From Gallionella sp. (GTDB taxonomy: Bacteria > Pseudomonadota > Gammaproteobacteria > Burkholderiales > Gallionellaceae), in the NCBI GenBank assembly GCA_028710525.1, contig JAQTTY010000005.1, forward strand, positions 120,790-184,789: a DNA stretch of 64,000 nucleotides, read 5' to 3'. How positions within the stretch are numbered: the first letter of the stretch is position 1; each line of letters opens with the position of its first letter. Both the position numbers and the translations under genes were made by a program. Shown here piece by piece: positions 1 through 10,259 of the stretch. The notes under the pieces are model-generated. The model saw nothing but the letters and a program-made list of their open reading frames with translations. It was not told the DNA's origin and made no database searches.

Positions 1-544
1 AGAGTTCAACAAGCACACGACCTTCACCATTCTTTCCTCGCCTAAAATCAACATCTTTGAGCGCGTGTAACTGGTTGTTGGATTTTGCTACTGCAAATTT
101 GGAGACATTAGCTGATTCTGAGTTTGCACTCCCGCTACCCTTCAGCGTAACTATCAGACTATTACCATCTATCTTACTTTCATAGGAATTCATCTGATTT
201 AAGTTCACAACCAAACGCGTCCGGTTTCCTGCCTGAATCAAATTCACGCTTCTCAAGTCACCTTCATTGATTTCTTGTGTAGTTTTTCCTACAGAGTTGC
301 TTGTATCAACAAAGTCAAAAGCAATTCTCGGCGGAGTATTTACCGAAAATCCATTTGGTGAGGTTGAAAGTGGCTGAGCAAGATCAACCTTGAGTACAAT
401 TGTTCCGTTGCCAACACTAGTTGCACTTACCCCTGTAATGCTGTTCTGAGTTGCGTCGATCGCTAAGGCCCCAGTTGCTCCAAAAGCAAAAACCAAGGTC
501 ATAAGTCCTGCAAACGATTTCAATATACTTTTTATCTGGCTCAT
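1..544 (-). CDS. pilQ: PilQ type IV pilus secretin, N-terminal part (partial, runs off the left edge)
   Basis: PilQ is the outer-membrane secretin ring through which the type IV pilus passes. Only the first 181 codons are in the window. The translation opens MSQIKSILKSFAGLM with a hydrophobic stretch ending ALA (Sec signal peptide), followed by a beta-rich AMIN-like region (IVLKVDLAQPLS, PPRIAFDFVD, RTRLVVNLNQ), the peptidoglycan-binding domain family found at the N-terminus of PilQ. The ATG at 544 has a good ribosome site (AGGAG at 551-555, 6 nt spacing). It is the last gene of pilMNOPQ and follows pilP by 14 nt. The secretin domain itself is outside the window; identity rests on context plus the AMIN-like N-terminus. 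Confidence 0.88.
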   Translation of the reverse strand, partial: MSQIKSILKSFAGLMTLVFAFGATGALAIDATQNSITGVSATSVGNGTIVLKVDLAQPLSTSPNGFSVNTPPRIAFDFVDTSNSVGKTTQEINEGDLRSVNLIQAGNRTRLVVNLNQMNSYESKIDGNSLIVTLKGSGSANSESANVSKFAVAKSNNQLHALKDVDFRRGKNGEGRVLVEL

Positions 545-558
545 GTCTTACTCCTAAT

Positions 559-1068
559 TCACTCAACTAATTGCAGGGTACTCATGCGCTCGGTCCAATC
601 ACCTGAGCTATCTTGCACCATTTCTTTTATCTTCACTTCAGTTCCCTGCACTTCTAGGATTTTGCCAAAGTTCAACCCCAGATAGTTTCCAGCCTTTACT
701 CTATATATCTTTGTGTCTGGCGCGCGAACCACAGCATATCCCACATTTTTTTGTTCCAAATAACCCACCATCTTTAAAGCCTCAAGTGGAAATTCCTCCA
801 GCGCTTCTTTTGGCCTATCCAAATCTGGCTGATTTAATCCTGACCTGCCACCAGATCGCAAATCAGGCTTTCTGGGTTTGAACGGATCTGGGAGATTTGT
901 TGCATTATCATATGCAAACGGCTCATAAGGCTTAACTTCGGGCGCTGGAGGAATTTTTCCTCTCAAATCGGCCCCAGAGTTTTTTACGTAATCCCGGAGA
1001 TCCTGAAACTCTTCGCCGCCGCAACCAACTAAGATCATGGCAAATAAAGCTACAAATATAGGCTTCAT
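559..1068 (-). CDS. pilP: PilP type IV pilus assembly lipoprotein
   Basis: PilP is an inner-membrane-anchored periplasmic lipoprotein that connects the PilNO alignment complex to the PilQ secretin. The 169-residue protein begins with a lipoprotein signal (MKPIFVALFAMILVGC), lipobox LVGC with the acylated Cys at residue 16. A Pro/Asp-rich linker (about residues 40-90) leads to the conserved beta-sandwich domain with the family-typical stretch LEALKMVGYLEQ...GYAVVRAPD...YRVKAGNYLGLNFG. Its start overlaps the pilO stop by 4 nt, so it is translationally coupled inside pilMNOPQ. Confidence 0.95.
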   Translation of the reverse strand: MKPIFVALFAMILVGCGGEEFQDLRDYVKNSGADLRGKIPPAPEVKPYEPFAYDNATNLPDPFKPRKPDLRSGGRSGLNQPDLDRPKEALEEFPLEALKMVGYLEQKNVGYAVVRAPDTKIYRVKAGNYLGLNFGKILEVQGTEVKIKEMVQDSSGDWTERMSTLQLVE

Positions 1069-1694
1069 CTTCCACCCCCAGCTCTTGTTGTTTTTCTTTG
1101 CGCTGCGACCTCGTTTTCATCCAAATATCTGTATGTTTTAGCGATGGCATCCATTGAAAGCAGTCCGCCTTGACCTGGGTTTATCGCAATCTCATTCAAG
1201 GTAACTATTCTTGGCAACATTGATATATCACTAGAAAAACGACCCAAGTCATCATAGTTACCACTAACTTTAATTGTTATAGGCTGCTCAACGAATGAAC
1301 CATCAATTACTGCCTCGGCACCCGGCCTAAATAAATCAAACTGCAGACCTCGACCTAAGCCAGCCTGATTTATGTCCGTTAACAGTGCATCCATTTCGGA
1401 TTTATTTGGGAGTTGCTTCAACAAGGCGCCAAGCGACTCCTGCGTCTCAATCAACTGTTTTTTAATCAAATCAAGGTTAATTGCCTGCTTCTTTTTCTCA
1501 AGGAAGGTTACTTTTAGAGTTTCCTCTTCCGCCTTTACTGTCTGCAAACCATCCCATTGATCTTTTGAATCAACCATGACACCAATTGCGACTGCGGCGG
1601 CGAATATAAGCACAAATGAAAGTAGCTTGGCAGACCAAGGCCACGAGCCAGGATCTTGGGGATTTAGATTCTTTAACTCATCTAAGTTAATCAT
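1065..1694 (-). CDS. pilO: PilO type IV pilus inner-membrane alignment protein
   Basis: PilO forms heterodimers with PilN and, with PilM and PilP, the alignment subcomplex of the pilus machine. The 209-residue protein has a short cytoplasmic N-terminus, a single transmembrane segment at about residues 24-43 (LLSFVLIFAAAVAIGVMV), a periplasmic coiled-coil with many Glu/Lys/Gln (about 50-105, KKQLIETQESLGALLKQLP), then the ferredoxin-like domain (INQAGLGRGLQFDLFRPG...ITIKVSGNYDDLGRFSSDISMLPRIVTL). This layout and length match the family. It sits 4 nt from pilN and overlaps pilP. Confidence 0.95.
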   Translation of the reverse strand: MINLDELKNLNPQDPGSWPWSAKLLSFVLIFAAAVAIGVMVDSKDQWDGLQTVKAEEETLKVTFLEKKKQAINLDLIKKQLIETQESLGALLKQLPNKSEMDALLTDINQAGLGRGLQFDLFRPGAEAVIDGSFVEQPITIKVSGNYDDLGRFSSDISMLPRIVTLNEIAINPGQGGLLSMDAIAKTYRYLDENEVAAQRKTTRAGGGR

Positions 1695-1698
1695 GCTT

Positions 1699-2286
1699 TC
1701 AACCCTTTTTGACTACTGGCTTACCCGCCACATCGGACTGGATCTGCTCTTTGGTTAAGTTGAATGTTAATGTGAATTCACTCACACGCGCACCCGAGTT
1801 TGTAGCAGCATGTATCTCTATCAATGCTGGCGAATCCAACCAAGGAGAAGATTCTATCGCTCTCATAAGCGTTGATACTCTTGCATTAGACTGCGCGTAT
1901 CCTGCCATTGATATCTTGCCGCCCGACTGTTTTATGGTTTTAATGTATACACCGTCTGGCAATATCCTCAACATCTGATCCATCAAGTGCACAACATCTG
2001 CCCGCGTACTTTGCAATCGCTCTACCACACTCTTCCTAGCTAATAGCGAAGCCGTTTGTTCACGCAACTTTTTTATTTCTTCTATTTGTTTATCCAAGAG
2101 GACTATCTCTTGCTTGAGATATAGATTTCGTCTTTCTTGGTAGGATATTTTAGCGCTGATTATTCCATGCACTATACCTATCAATAATCCACCGGCCATC
2201 AAGCTAATCACACTTAGCGCAATGAACTGAACCTTCCTGGCATGTCTTTTTTCCGCACGATGCGGCAGTAAGTTGATACGTATCAT
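1699..2286 (-). CDS. pilN: PilN type IV pilus inner-membrane protein
   Basis: PilN carries the short N-terminal motif (MIRINLLPHR) by which the family docks into a groove of cytoplasmic PilM; the motif is perfectly conserved here. A transmembrane helix follows at about residues 20-45 (FIALSVISLMAGGLLIGIVHG), then a periplasmic coiled-coil (about 50-100, LKQEIVLLDKQIEEIKKL) and a ferredoxin-like domain (LPDGVYIKTIKQSGGKISMAGYAQSNARVSTLMRAIE in two parts). Length 195 is typical. The pilM stop and pilN start overlap by 4 nt, supporting coupled expression. Confidence 0.95.
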   Translation of the reverse strand: MIRINLLPHRAEKRHARKVQFIALSVISLMAGGLLIGIVHGIISAKISYQERRNLYLKQEIVLLDKQIEEIKKLREQTASLLARKSVVERLQSTRADVVHLMDQMLRILPDGVYIKTIKQSGGKISMAGYAQSNARVSTLMRAIESSPWLDSPALIEIHAATNSGARVSEFTLTFNLTKEQIQSDVAGKPVVKKG

Positions 2287-3383
2287 GATGGATCGAACCT
2301 CCTCATTGCCAATCCGCAGGCGATAATCAATGCAGGCGCATCCATTTGTAGTTGCCTAGGCTTAATTCTGCTCGACAAGGTCATGAGCGCAAAAGGATTA
2401 GCAACCATCGTACTTACTTGCGTTTTAGTTGCCACCGCATCATCCAATCCTGGCAATACCGCACATCCACCAGCCAATACTATATAGTCGACTTGGTTAT
2501 ATTGGGATGATGTAAAGAAGAACTGTAGTGCACGCGCAATTTCCATGACCACATTTTGGCGGAAAGGCGCAAGAACATCATTTTCGTAGTTATCTGGCAA
2601 TCCACCAGCTCGTTTTGCAACTTCAGCCTCTTCTGTCGAAAGTCCGAAAGTAGACTGAATCTGCTGAGTTAATTGATTTCCACCAATTTGTTGGTCTCGC
2701 GTATATACTGACTGCCCATTTCGCAAGACATTTATATTCATTACGTTCGCACCGATATCGACCAAGGCTATACAGAGATCGTTCGCGCCACCTGGCAATT
2801 GCGCAGTAATGTGAGCAAATGCCGACTCAGCAGCATAAGTCTCTACATCCACAACTACCGCTTTCAAGCCAGCCGATTCTGCTGCTGCAACCCTATCCTC
2901 AACATTCGCTTTACGAGAGGCTGCTAACAGCACTTCCAACTCTTCTGCATTCCCCGAAGCCAAACCTAATACTTGAAAATCCAAGTTCACCTCATCCAAC
3001 GCAAAGGGTATGTACTGATTCGCTTCCGACTCTACTTGATACTCCAAATCCTCTTCTCTCAAACCTGCTGGCAGCAATATCTTCTTAGTAATTACCGCTC
3101 CGGCCGGAAGTGCGAGGCTGACATTCTTAATCTTCCCTCCCAAGCGCTTCCACGCTCTTCTCAAACTCTCCGAGACTGCGTCCAGATTATTGATATTGCC
3201 ATCGCTCACAGCATCTTTGGGCAAAGGCTCTATAGAGTATCGCTCTACTACATATCCCGTACCTTTGGGCAACTGGCTTAATTCGACCATCTTGACTGAT
3301 GACGTGCCAATATCCACCCCTATCATGGGCGGCGTTTTGGTTTGTAGAAAGTCTAGTGGGATATCAAAATTTACTTTAGGCAT
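2283..3383 (-). CDS. pilM: PilM type IV pilus actin-like ATPase
   Basis: PilM is the cytoplasmic FtsA/actin-fold protein of the alignment complex that binds the PilN N-terminus and cycles ATP. The 366-residue sequence shows the actin-fold phosphate-1 loop near the start (GVDIGTSSVKMVELS, about residues 22-36), the phosphate-2 region (CIALVDIGANVMNINVL, about 203-219) and the adenosine loop (YIVLAGGCAVLPGLDDAV, about 304-321). It is the first gene of pilMNOP(Q), transcribed away from the PBP1A gene, the standard proteobacterial arrangement. A possible -10 (TATACA) lies on the minus strand at 3408-3403; no strong SD is seen before the ATG. Confidence 0.95.
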   Translation of the reverse strand: MPKVNFDIPLDFLQTKTPPMIGVDIGTSSVKMVELSQLPKGTGYVVERYSIEPLPKDAVSDGNINNLDAVSESLRRAWKRLGGKIKNVSLALPAGAVITKKILLPAGLREEDLEYQVESEANQYIPFALDEVNLDFQVLGLASGNAEELEVLLAASRKANVEDRVAAAESAGLKAVVVDVETYAAESAFAHITAQLPGGANDLCIALVDIGANVMNINVLRNGQSVYTRDQQIGGNQLTQQIQSTFGLSTEEAEVAKRAGGLPDNYENDVLAPFRQNVVMEIARALQFFFTSSQYNQVDYIVLAGGCAVLPGLDDAVATKTQVSTMVANPFALMTLSSRIKPRQLQMDAPALIIACGLAMRRFDPS

Positions 3384-3539
3384 AGACCGTTTAGAGCTGT
3401 TCTGTATAAAGTGGTTTAAATCCTAGCAATAACTACAGAAAGTGTAAAGCCATTTTTAGAATGGCTGTCAAGAAGCTTAAGCCGATATAATGCCGGACTT
3501 TTCTAAATTGTCTTGTTCATATCTTTCGGGACTATTTCC
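3384..3539. promoter_or_regulatory. Divergent promoter region pilM / PBP1A
   Basis: This 156-nt AT-rich spacer separates two divergent genes. On the plus strand a consensus -10 TATAAT is at 3485-3490, which would give the PBP1A mRNA a leader of about 45 nt; no good -35 is present at 16-18 nt. On the minus strand a TATACA at 3408-3403 is a candidate -10 for pilM. The hexamers are seen directly; promoter activity is inferred. Confidence 0.4.
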
Positions 3540-5846
3540 ATGCCTTCTCGTCGCCTGACCTTAATCTTACTAATTTGCTCGGCAATTATATTGCTACCCG
3601 TCATTTTGTTGGGTATCGCTGTCGTTGTAACTTACCCCACACTACCTTCTTTGGAATCACTGACCGACTACCACCCCAAGATCCCTCTTCGCATTTATAC
3701 GCAAGAAGGTAATCTGCTTGGCGAGTATGGTGAAGAGCGTCGAGCGTTGGTTAAAATCGAGGATGTGCCTCTGCTGATGAAGCAGGCGATATTGGCTGCC
3801 GAGGACGATAGATTCTACGAACATGGTGGCGTAGATTACGTAGGTGTTCTGCGAGCAGCAGCCTCGAATTTTACGTCTGGTGGCGCTAAGCAGGGCGCGA
3901 GCACTATCACAATGCAAGTTGCGCGTAACTTTTTTCTCACCAAAGAAAAGACGCTCACCAGAAAATTTAATGAAGTCTTACTTTCTTTCAAAATCGAAGC
4001 CGCATTAAGCAAAGACGAAATACTTCAGCTATATATAAATCAGATTTACTTAGGGCAGAGAGCTTATGGCTTCGCTACTGCGTCACAAGTTTATTTTGGC
4101 AAGCCACTTGCTCAACTTTCTATTGCTGAATATGCCATGTTGGCCGGCCTTCCAAAAGCGCCATCGGCTTACAACCCCGTCGTGAATCCTAAACGTGCGA
4201 AGTTGCGCCAATTATATGTTCTTCGTCGCATGCATGAACTCAGCTTTATCAATGACGAGTCCTTCCAATCTGCCCAAACTCAGCCTCTAAACACACATCA
4301 TTTATCCAACAACACCAGCCAAGCAGACTACTTGGCTGAAATGGTTAGAAGTATGATGTTTGAAAAGTTTGGTGATGCCACCTACACACAAGGGTTCAAG
4401 GTATATACAACGATACGACAACTTGACCAATCTGCTGCCTATCAGGCTGTGCGCAAAGGCGTACTTGATTACGACCGCCGCCATGGTTACCGAGGTCCAG
4501 AAGGCTTTGCTGATCTAACGCAGGGGAATAGCGACGAGCAATTAGAAGAGGCATTGCAAGATACAGCGGACAGCGGCGACCTAATCCCAGCGATTGTGAC
4601 TGCTGCATCGAGTCGTACAGTGACTGCGTATGCAAAGGGCGGTGAACGCATCAACTTAACTGCAGATGCACTTCGCTTCGCTGAGCGCGCGCTTAGCAAT
4701 CGGACACCACTCAACCAGCGCATCATCGTTGGTTCCATCATCCGAGTGCAAAAGGATGAAAAGGGTGTGTGGCAGGTCAGTCAATTACCTCAGGTTGAAG
4801 CGGCTTTTGTTTCGGGAGACCCTCAAAACGGTGCTATCTATTCATTGATTGGCGGCTTCGACTTCAACAAGAATCAATTTAACCATGTCATTCAGGCTTG
4901 GCGTCAACCTGGCTCTAGTTTCAAGCCTTTCATATACTCTGCTGCCTTGGAAAAGGGATTCACGCCAGCAACCGTCATCAACGATGCGCCTTTAGATTTC
5001 GATGCACAGCAGACCGGTAGCGAACCATGGCAACCCAAAAATTATGACGGGACATATGATGGCCCCATGCGTATGCGTCAGGCACTCATCAAATCAAAGA
5101 ACTTGGTGTCCATACGCATTTTGCAATCCATCACTCCAAAATATGCTCAGGATTATGTGACCAAATTTGGTTTCGATGCTGACAAGCATCCGCCCTATCT
5201 GACCATGGCACTCGGTGCCGGCTTAGTGACACCAATTCAGTTGCTTACTGGTTACTCTGTGTTTGCTAGCGGCGGCTTCAAAACCAGCCCCTACTTCATA
5301 CAGCGCATCGAAGATGATAGAGGTAATGTTCTCAGTCAAGCTACCCCTGTCGTTGCTGGCAATGGTGCCGAACAGGTCATCGATACACGTAATGCTTACA
5401 CCATGGTCAATATGATGCAGGATGTGGTTAAGCATGGCACTGGAATTAGGGCCATGTCTTTGGGCAGACAAGATCTTGCGGGCAAGACGGGTACAACCAG
5501 TGACTCCATTGATGCTTGGTTCTGTGGCTTTCAGCCCACTGTAGTCGGAATATCTTGGATAGGCTTCGATCAACCTCACAGTTTGGGTGATAGGGAAACA
5601 GGTGGCGGTGCAGCACTGCCTATTTGGATGGGCTACATGGAAAAGGTTCTTAAAAATGCGCCCGAAGCTACATATACCGCTCCAGATGGCATAGTCGCTG
5701 TCCGCATCAACGATGCAGGACAACGAGATGACAACGGCACCCGCTCCGAGTATTTCTACCAAGAGAATGTCCCTAGCGCTATGCCTAGCGTCAATCCTGG
5801 AGATGTGACACCACAAACCGACATCATCAAGGATCAATTGTTCTAG
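3540..5846 (+). CDS. mrcA: Penicillin-binding protein 1A, bifunctional class A PBP
   Basis: It polymerises lipid II into glycan strands and cross-links the stem peptides at the periplasmic face of the inner membrane. An N-terminal membrane anchor (LTLILLICSAIILLPVILLGI) is followed by a GT51 transglycosylase domain with catalytic Glu88 in EDDRFYEHGGVD, then the transpeptidase domain with S459xxK462 (PGSSFKPF), SKN at 519-521 and KTG at 649-651. A region between the domains (about 300-420) matches the OB-like insert of PBP1A. I use the ATG at 3540 (768 aa) because it matches the family start; an in-frame TTG at 3513 would add nine residues. It is divergent from pilM, as in many proteobacteria (where the gene is also called ponA). 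Confidence 0.95.
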   Translation: MPSRRLTLILLICSAIILLPVILLGIAVVVTYPTLPSLESLTDYHPKIPLRIYTQEGNLLGEYGEERRALVKIEDVPLLMKQAILAAEDDRFYEHGGVDYVGVLRAAASNFTSGGAKQGASTITMQVARNFFLTKEKTLTRKFNEVLLSFKIEAALSKDEILQLYINQIYLGQRAYGFATASQVYFGKPLAQLSIAEYAMLAGLPKAPSAYNPVVNPKRAKLRQLYVLRRMHELSFINDESFQSAQTQPLNTHHLSNNTSQADYLAEMVRSMMFEKFGDATYTQGFKVYTTIRQLDQSAAYQAVRKGVLDYDRRHGYRGPEGFADLTQGNSDEQLEEALQDTADSGDLIPAIVTAASSRTVTAYAKGGERINLTADALRFAERALSNRTPLNQRIIVGSIIRVQKDEKGVWQVSQLPQVEAAFVSGDPQNGAIYSLIGGFDFNKNQFNHVIQAWRQPGSSFKPFIYSAALEKGFTPATVINDAPLDFDAQQTGSEPWQPKNYDGTYDGPMRMRQALIKSKNLVSIRILQSITPKYAQDYVTKFGFDADKHPPYLTMALGAGLVTPIQLLTGYSVFASGGFKTSPYFIQRIEDDRGNVLSQATPVVAGNGAEQVIDTRNAYTMVNMMQDVVKHGTGIRAMSLGRQDLAGKTGTTSDSIDAWFCGFQPTVVGISWIGFDQPHSLGDRETGGGAALPIWMGYMEKVLKNAPEATYTAPDGIVAVRINDAGQRDDNGTRSEYFYQENVPSAMPSVNPGDVTPQTDIIKDQLF

Positions 5847-5856
5847 CGCGAATGAC

Positions 5857-6453
5857 ATGACTAAAGAATCTAACCACAGACGCGATCTGATGCGCGAACA
5901 ATTGGCGCACCAAGCAGCTAAGCTTATGGCGGAGGATGGAATCACTGATCATGCCTACGCCAAGCGTAAAGCCGCCAAACAGCTCGGAGCTATAGATACT
6001 CACCACTTGCCTAGCAACGAAGAGATCGATAACGCGCTTAGGAGCTTTCGCATGCTGTTCCAAGGTACAAAGCATCCGACAGTGTTGAGAGAGTTGCGTA
6101 CTGAAGCGCTGGACAACATGAAGCTACTGTCAGAATTCCACCCCTACCTTACTGGCTCCGTGCTGACTGGGCTGGCCGGTGAGAACTCCGATATCAACAT
6201 CATGCTTTTTTCTGATGATGCCAAGGCTGTATTACTGTTCCTGCTGAAACACAACATTGACTTCGAGGACGGAGAGTGGAGGATGCGGCTGAATGGACAC
6301 GAAGAATCTGTGCCGAGTTACACGCTGACCGGGCCTTCAGACGTGCAGAGTCACATTATCGTCTTGCCCGAGAATGCTAGGCACAGCGGAGCTCGTCATC
6401 CAGAGACACACGCCGATATCACTGCTGTGACAGCTTTGCTGGCACAGCAGTGA
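5857..6453 (+). CDS. Nucleotidyltransferase-fold protein with altered catalytic motif, function unknown
   Basis: The 198-residue protein starts 10 nt after the PBP1A gene. Residues 1-85 are helical and charged (RRDLMREQLAHQAAKLMAEDG, AYAKRKAAKQLG). Residues 99-117 (TGSVLTGLAGENSDINIML) look like the polymerase-beta-type nucleotidyltransferase signature: G100-S101, about ten residues, then D112. In active enzymes the pattern is D-x-D; here position 114 is Asn, so metal binding may be impaired. The C-terminal third (SYTLTGPSDVQSHIIVLPEN) ends in a short helix. It could be a non-catalytic or altered family member. I do not recognise a named gene. The position suggests co-transcription with PBP1A. 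Confidence 0.6.
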   Translation: MTKESNHRRDLMREQLAHQAAKLMAEDGITDHAYAKRKAAKQLGAIDTHHLPSNEEIDNALRSFRMLFQGTKHPTVLRELRTEALDNMKLLSEFHPYLTGSVLTGLAGENSDINIMLFSDDAKAVLLFLLKHNIDFEDGEWRMRLNGHEESVPSYTLTGPSDVQSHIIVLPENARHSGARHPETHADITAVTALLAQQ

Positions 6454-6475
6454 TATCTTAGGTAATTTGGTCCTA

Positions 6476-7526
<1,051 letters not shown>

Positions 7527-7634
7527 CACTCTGAAACAGTGAATGATGATGAATCGTTCCACGTATCTCCTCCCTGAGCGTGCATCTTAACCAAGTTAAG
7601 ATCTTTGAGCCCCCGCCTATGCGGGGCTTTTTTT
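7527..7634 (+). ncRNA. Candidate small regulatory RNA with CUCCUCCC anti-Shine-Dalgarno loop
   Basis: About 108 nt on the strand opposite to both neighbours. Elements in order: a weak 5' hairpin (CACT/AGTG around 7527-7541); CTCCTCCC at 7567-7574 displayed in a 15-nt loop closed by CACG/CGTG (7560-7563/7579-7582); a perfect 8-bp hairpin ATCTTAAC-CAA-GTTAAGAT (7584-7602); and an intrinsic terminator, stem AGCCCC/GGGGCT (7608-7613/7623-7628) followed by seven T. The U-run exists only in the plus direction, where there is no protein gene to terminate. Loops exposing CUCCUCCC are the hallmark of the alphaproteobacterial alpha-r14/CcsR class and of comparable anti-SD sRNAs elsewhere. Expression and targets are inference. 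Confidence 0.6.
7608..7634 (+). terminator. Intrinsic terminator of the candidate sRNA
   Basis: Six-bp GC-rich stem (AGCCCC 7608-7613, GGGGCT 7623-7628) with a 9-nt loop and a run of seven T at 7628-7634 on the plus strand. No comparable T-run exists on the minus strand, so it does not serve hemB or engB. Confidence 0.75.
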
Positions 7635-7677
7635 GTGCGTAAAGTAGCACCGCACAAACTACACCATTCGCCCTAAG

Positions 7678-8313
7678 CTACTCTTCCGGCCCCAAGTCTT
7701 CGGTTGCCTCAAAATCATCTTCTGCTGCGAACCATCCAGCGATTACTGCCTCGGCTTCTTCTATCCCTTGCTTCTTCAAGCTGGAGAACAACTGGACTGT
7801 GCAATGCGGGAAGAATTCCACCAGATGTGCACGTACCTTCATCAATGTTTGCGTTGCTTGCTGACGACTAAATTTATCTGCTTTGGTCAGCAATATATGT
7901 ACCGGCTTATTGGTTGGCGCGAACCAATCTAACATCGCCTCATCTAGCTCAGTGAGCGGATGTCTTACATCCATGATGACCACCAAACCACACAGCTCTT
8001 CGCGCTTTTGCATGTACTCAGTGAGCAATGCTTGCCAATGTCTTTTGCTCTCAGGGGGAACCTTCGCGTAACCATAGCCGGGCAAGTCAACCAGATAAGT
8101 ATTAGGGCTCAAAGAAAAGAAATTCAAATGCTGGGTACGACCTGGCGTCTTACTCACGTAGGCCAAACGCACATGATTCGCCAGCGTGTTAATTGCTGAC
8201 GACTTGCCGGCATTAGAACGACCAACGAAGGCAACCTCTTTACCGCCATGCATAGGCAGGTCTTTGAAGTGATTGACTGTGGTAAAGAACGTCGCTTGGG
8301 AGAAAAGTCCCAT
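7678..8313 (-). CDS. engB: Ribosome biogenesis GTPase YsxC/EngB
   Basis: Essential TRAFAC-class GTPase involved in late 50S ribosome assembly. The 211-residue protein shows G1 GRSNAGKSS (31-39), a G2 threonine region ([13 protein letters not shown]), G3 DLPGYG and G4 TKADK; the C-terminus is acidic ([14 protein letters not shown]). I choose the ATG at 8313, which overlaps the hemL stop as TAATG, rather than an upstream TTG at 8322, because [12 protein letters not shown] matches family starts. hemL-engB coupling on the minus strand is clear. Confidence 0.95.
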   Translation of the reverse strand: MGLFSQATFFTTVNHFKDLPMHGGKEVAFVGRSNAGKSSAINTLANHVRLAYVSKTPGRTQHLNFFSLSPNTYLVDLPGYGYAKVPPESKRHWQALLTEYMQKREELCGLVVIMDVRHPLTELDEAMLDWFAPTNKPVHILLTKADKFSRQQATQTLMKVRAHLVEFFPHCTVQLFSSLKKQGIEEAEAVIAGWFAAEDDFEATEDLGPEE

Positions 8314-9596
8314 TATTTCCAACCCGCAAAGATTTTGTCGGCAGCCGCGATAGTTGCCGCGATGTCTGCTTCCGTATGTGCAGATGAGACAAATCCTGCC
8401 TCGAATGCAGATGGTGCAAGGTACACACCCTCATCCAGCATGGCATGAAAGAAACGGTTGAACGCCTCTTTATCTGCAGCCATCACTTCTGCATAGCTGG
8501 TCGGCACGTTGGCGCTGAAATAGAGCCCGAACATGCTGCCGATAGATTGGGCACTGAAGGCTATGCCGTGTTTTTTGGCGACTTGTGTCAGACCTTCTGT
8601 CATCTGTTTGGTCAACTGCGTGAGGCGCTCATAGAAACCGGGGGCTTGCACCAACTTGAGTGTGGTCAGCCCTGCTGCGACAGCAACTGGATTACCGGAC
8701 AACGTACCGGCTTGATACACCGCACCTAAAGGCGCGAGACATTGCATGATGTCGCGACGACCACCAAAGGCCGCTGCAGGAAGACCACCACCCATCACCT
8801 TACCCAGCGTAATCAGATCGGGCTTGATGCCAAAATGACCGTGCGCGCCTTGCAAACCCACGCGAAAACCGGACATCACTTCGTCCAATATCAACACTGA
8901 ACCATGCTTGGTACACAGGCTACGCATCGCATCAAGGAAATCACGTTTAGGTAGAATCAGATTCATATTGCCGGCCACAGGCTCGACAATCACTGCAGCA
9001 ATCTCGTCACCATACTCAGCAAAGGCTTTTTCCAAACCGGCAGCATCGTTGTAATCAAGCACCGTAGTGAGTGCCGCAATTTCAGTGGGTACACCTGATG
9101 AGCTGGGTTGGCCGAAAGTCAATGCACCCGAACCCGCTTTGACCAACAGGCCATCGGAATGGCCGTGATAGCAACCTTCGAATTTTATGATGCGGGAGCG
9201 ACTGGTAAAGCCTCGTGCCAAACGGATAGCAGTCATCGTTGCTTCGGTACCCGAACTGACTAGGCGCACCATTTCTAATGACGGCAGTATCTTGCACAGC
9301 ATTTGTGCGATATCTAGCTCTGCAGCAGTCGGCGCGCCAAAACCCAAACCTTCGGCGGCAGCATCTTGAACGGCTTTGACCACTTCAGGATGGCAATGTC
9401 CAACTATCATCGGCCCCCATGAGTTGACGTAGTCGATGTACTTCTTATCGTCCGCATCCCATACATATGCGCCCTTACCACGCTTGAAGAACAACGGCGT
9501 ACCGCCCACCGAGCGGAACGCACGTACCGGCGAGTTCACCCCACCAGGTATAAGCTTTTGTGAGTCGTTGAAAAGTTGTTCGTTATGAGTCGTCAT
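8313..9596 (-). CDS. hemL: Glutamate-1-semialdehyde 2,1-aminomutase
   Basis: PLP enzyme that converts glutamate-1-semialdehyde to 5-aminolevulinate in the C5 pathway, feeding HemB. Class III aminotransferase features: [10 protein letters not shown] near the N-terminus, [18 protein letters not shown] (PLP phosphate cradle), [12 protein letters not shown], and PLP lysine K266 in [17 protein letters not shown] place the start at the ATG at 9596 (427 aa), where [19 protein letters not shown] aligns with family starts; an in-frame GTG at 9611 would add five residues. Its presence indicates 5-aminolevulinate is made from glutamyl-tRNA. Confidence 0.96.
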   Translation of the reverse strand: MTTHNEQLFNDSQKLIPGGVNSPVRAFRSVGGTPLFFKRGKGAYVWDADDKKYIDYVNSWGPMIVGHCHPEVVKAVQDAAAEGLGFGAPTAAELDIAQMLCKILPSLEMVRLVSSGTEATMTAIRLARGFTSRSRIIKFEGCYHGHSDGLLVKAGSGALTFGQPSSSGVPTEIAALTTVLDYNDAAGLEKAFAEYGDEIAAVIVEPVAGNMNLILPKRDFLDAMRSLCTKHGSVLILDEVMSGFRVGLQGAHGHFGIKPDLITLGKVMGGGLPAAAFGGRRDIMQCLAPLGAVYQAGTLSGNPVAVAAGLTTLKLVQAPGFYERLTQLTKQMTEGLTQVAKKHGIAFSAQSIGSMFGLYFSANVPTSYAEVMAADKEAFNRFFHAMLDEGVYLAPSAFEAGFVSSAHTEADIAATIAAADKIFAGWK

Positions 9597-9620
9597 TATC
9601 TTTCTGTCCACTTCTATGTT

Positions 9621-10259
9621 TTATCTATCCGCTAATACGGAAAACTGCCTTGCTGTTTGTTCTATGTCTGTTGCCGAAAACACTGCCGAGATCACTGCCA
9701 GTGCATCCGCGCCCGCCTGTAGTAACTGTTCGCCGTTCTCTACAGTGATGCCGCCTATCGCGACGATGGGTAACTGCGTCTGCCGCCTGGCCTGCTGCAG
9801 CACGTCCAAGCTCGCCACGACCGCTTCTGGCTTGACGCTAGAGGTAAAGAACGCGCCAAAGGCGATATAGTCCGCGCCATCCAGTTCAGCCTGTTGTGCC
9901 AAAGACCCGCGATTATAGCAAGACACGCCTATCAATTTGTCTGCGCCCAATAGCGTCCGAGCCGCCACCACACTGCCATCTTCGCCACCCAGATGTACAC
10001 CATCGGCATCAACCTCTAGAGCCAAACTAGCATCATCATTGATGATGTAAGTGACACCATACTCGCGGGTCAAACTACGCAAAGCGCGAGCTTGATGCGA
10101 ACGCAACTCACCATCGGCTATCTTGTTCCGGTACTGCAACACCTCGGCACCGCCATTCAGCGCGGCACGAACCTTGTTCAGCAATACTGCCGTGTCTAAT
10201 TGGTCCGGCGTGATTGCATACAGTCCTTTAATTGACGAGCGGAGTCTCTGCAGCCTCAT
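9621..10259 (-). CDS. thiE: Thiamine-phosphate synthase
   Basis: ThiE couples HMP diphosphate with the thiazole phosphate to give thiamine monophosphate. TIM-barrel protein with GLYAITPD at the N-terminus, the pyrophosphate-binding VLQYRNK (Q-Y-R-x-K), INDDASLALEVDADGVHLGGED, and the C-terminal phosphate loop PIVAIGGIT. The ATG at 10259 gives 212 residues and overlaps the thiD end by 32 nt; a GTG at 10268 is also in frame. The overlap with thiD shows a two-gene thiamin salvage/synthesis operon. No TPP riboswitch precedes it here. Confidence 0.94.
   Translation of the reverse strand: MRLQRLRSSIKGLYAITPDQLDTAVLLNKVRAALNGGAEVLQYRNKIADGELRSHQARALRSLTREYGVTYIINDDASLALEVDADGVHLGGEDGSVVAARTLLGADKLIGVSCYNRGSLAQQAELDGADYIAFGAFFTSSVKPEAVVASLDVLQQARRQTQLPIVAIGGITVENGEQLLQAGADALAVISAVFSATDIEQTARQFSVLADR

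Noticed and set aside
7543..7590. A 15-codon frame (MMMNRSTYLLPERAS) inside the candidate sRNA.
   Set aside because: No ribosome binding site, and the frame covers the anti-SD loop; more likely chance. A dual-function RNA cannot be excluded without conservation data.
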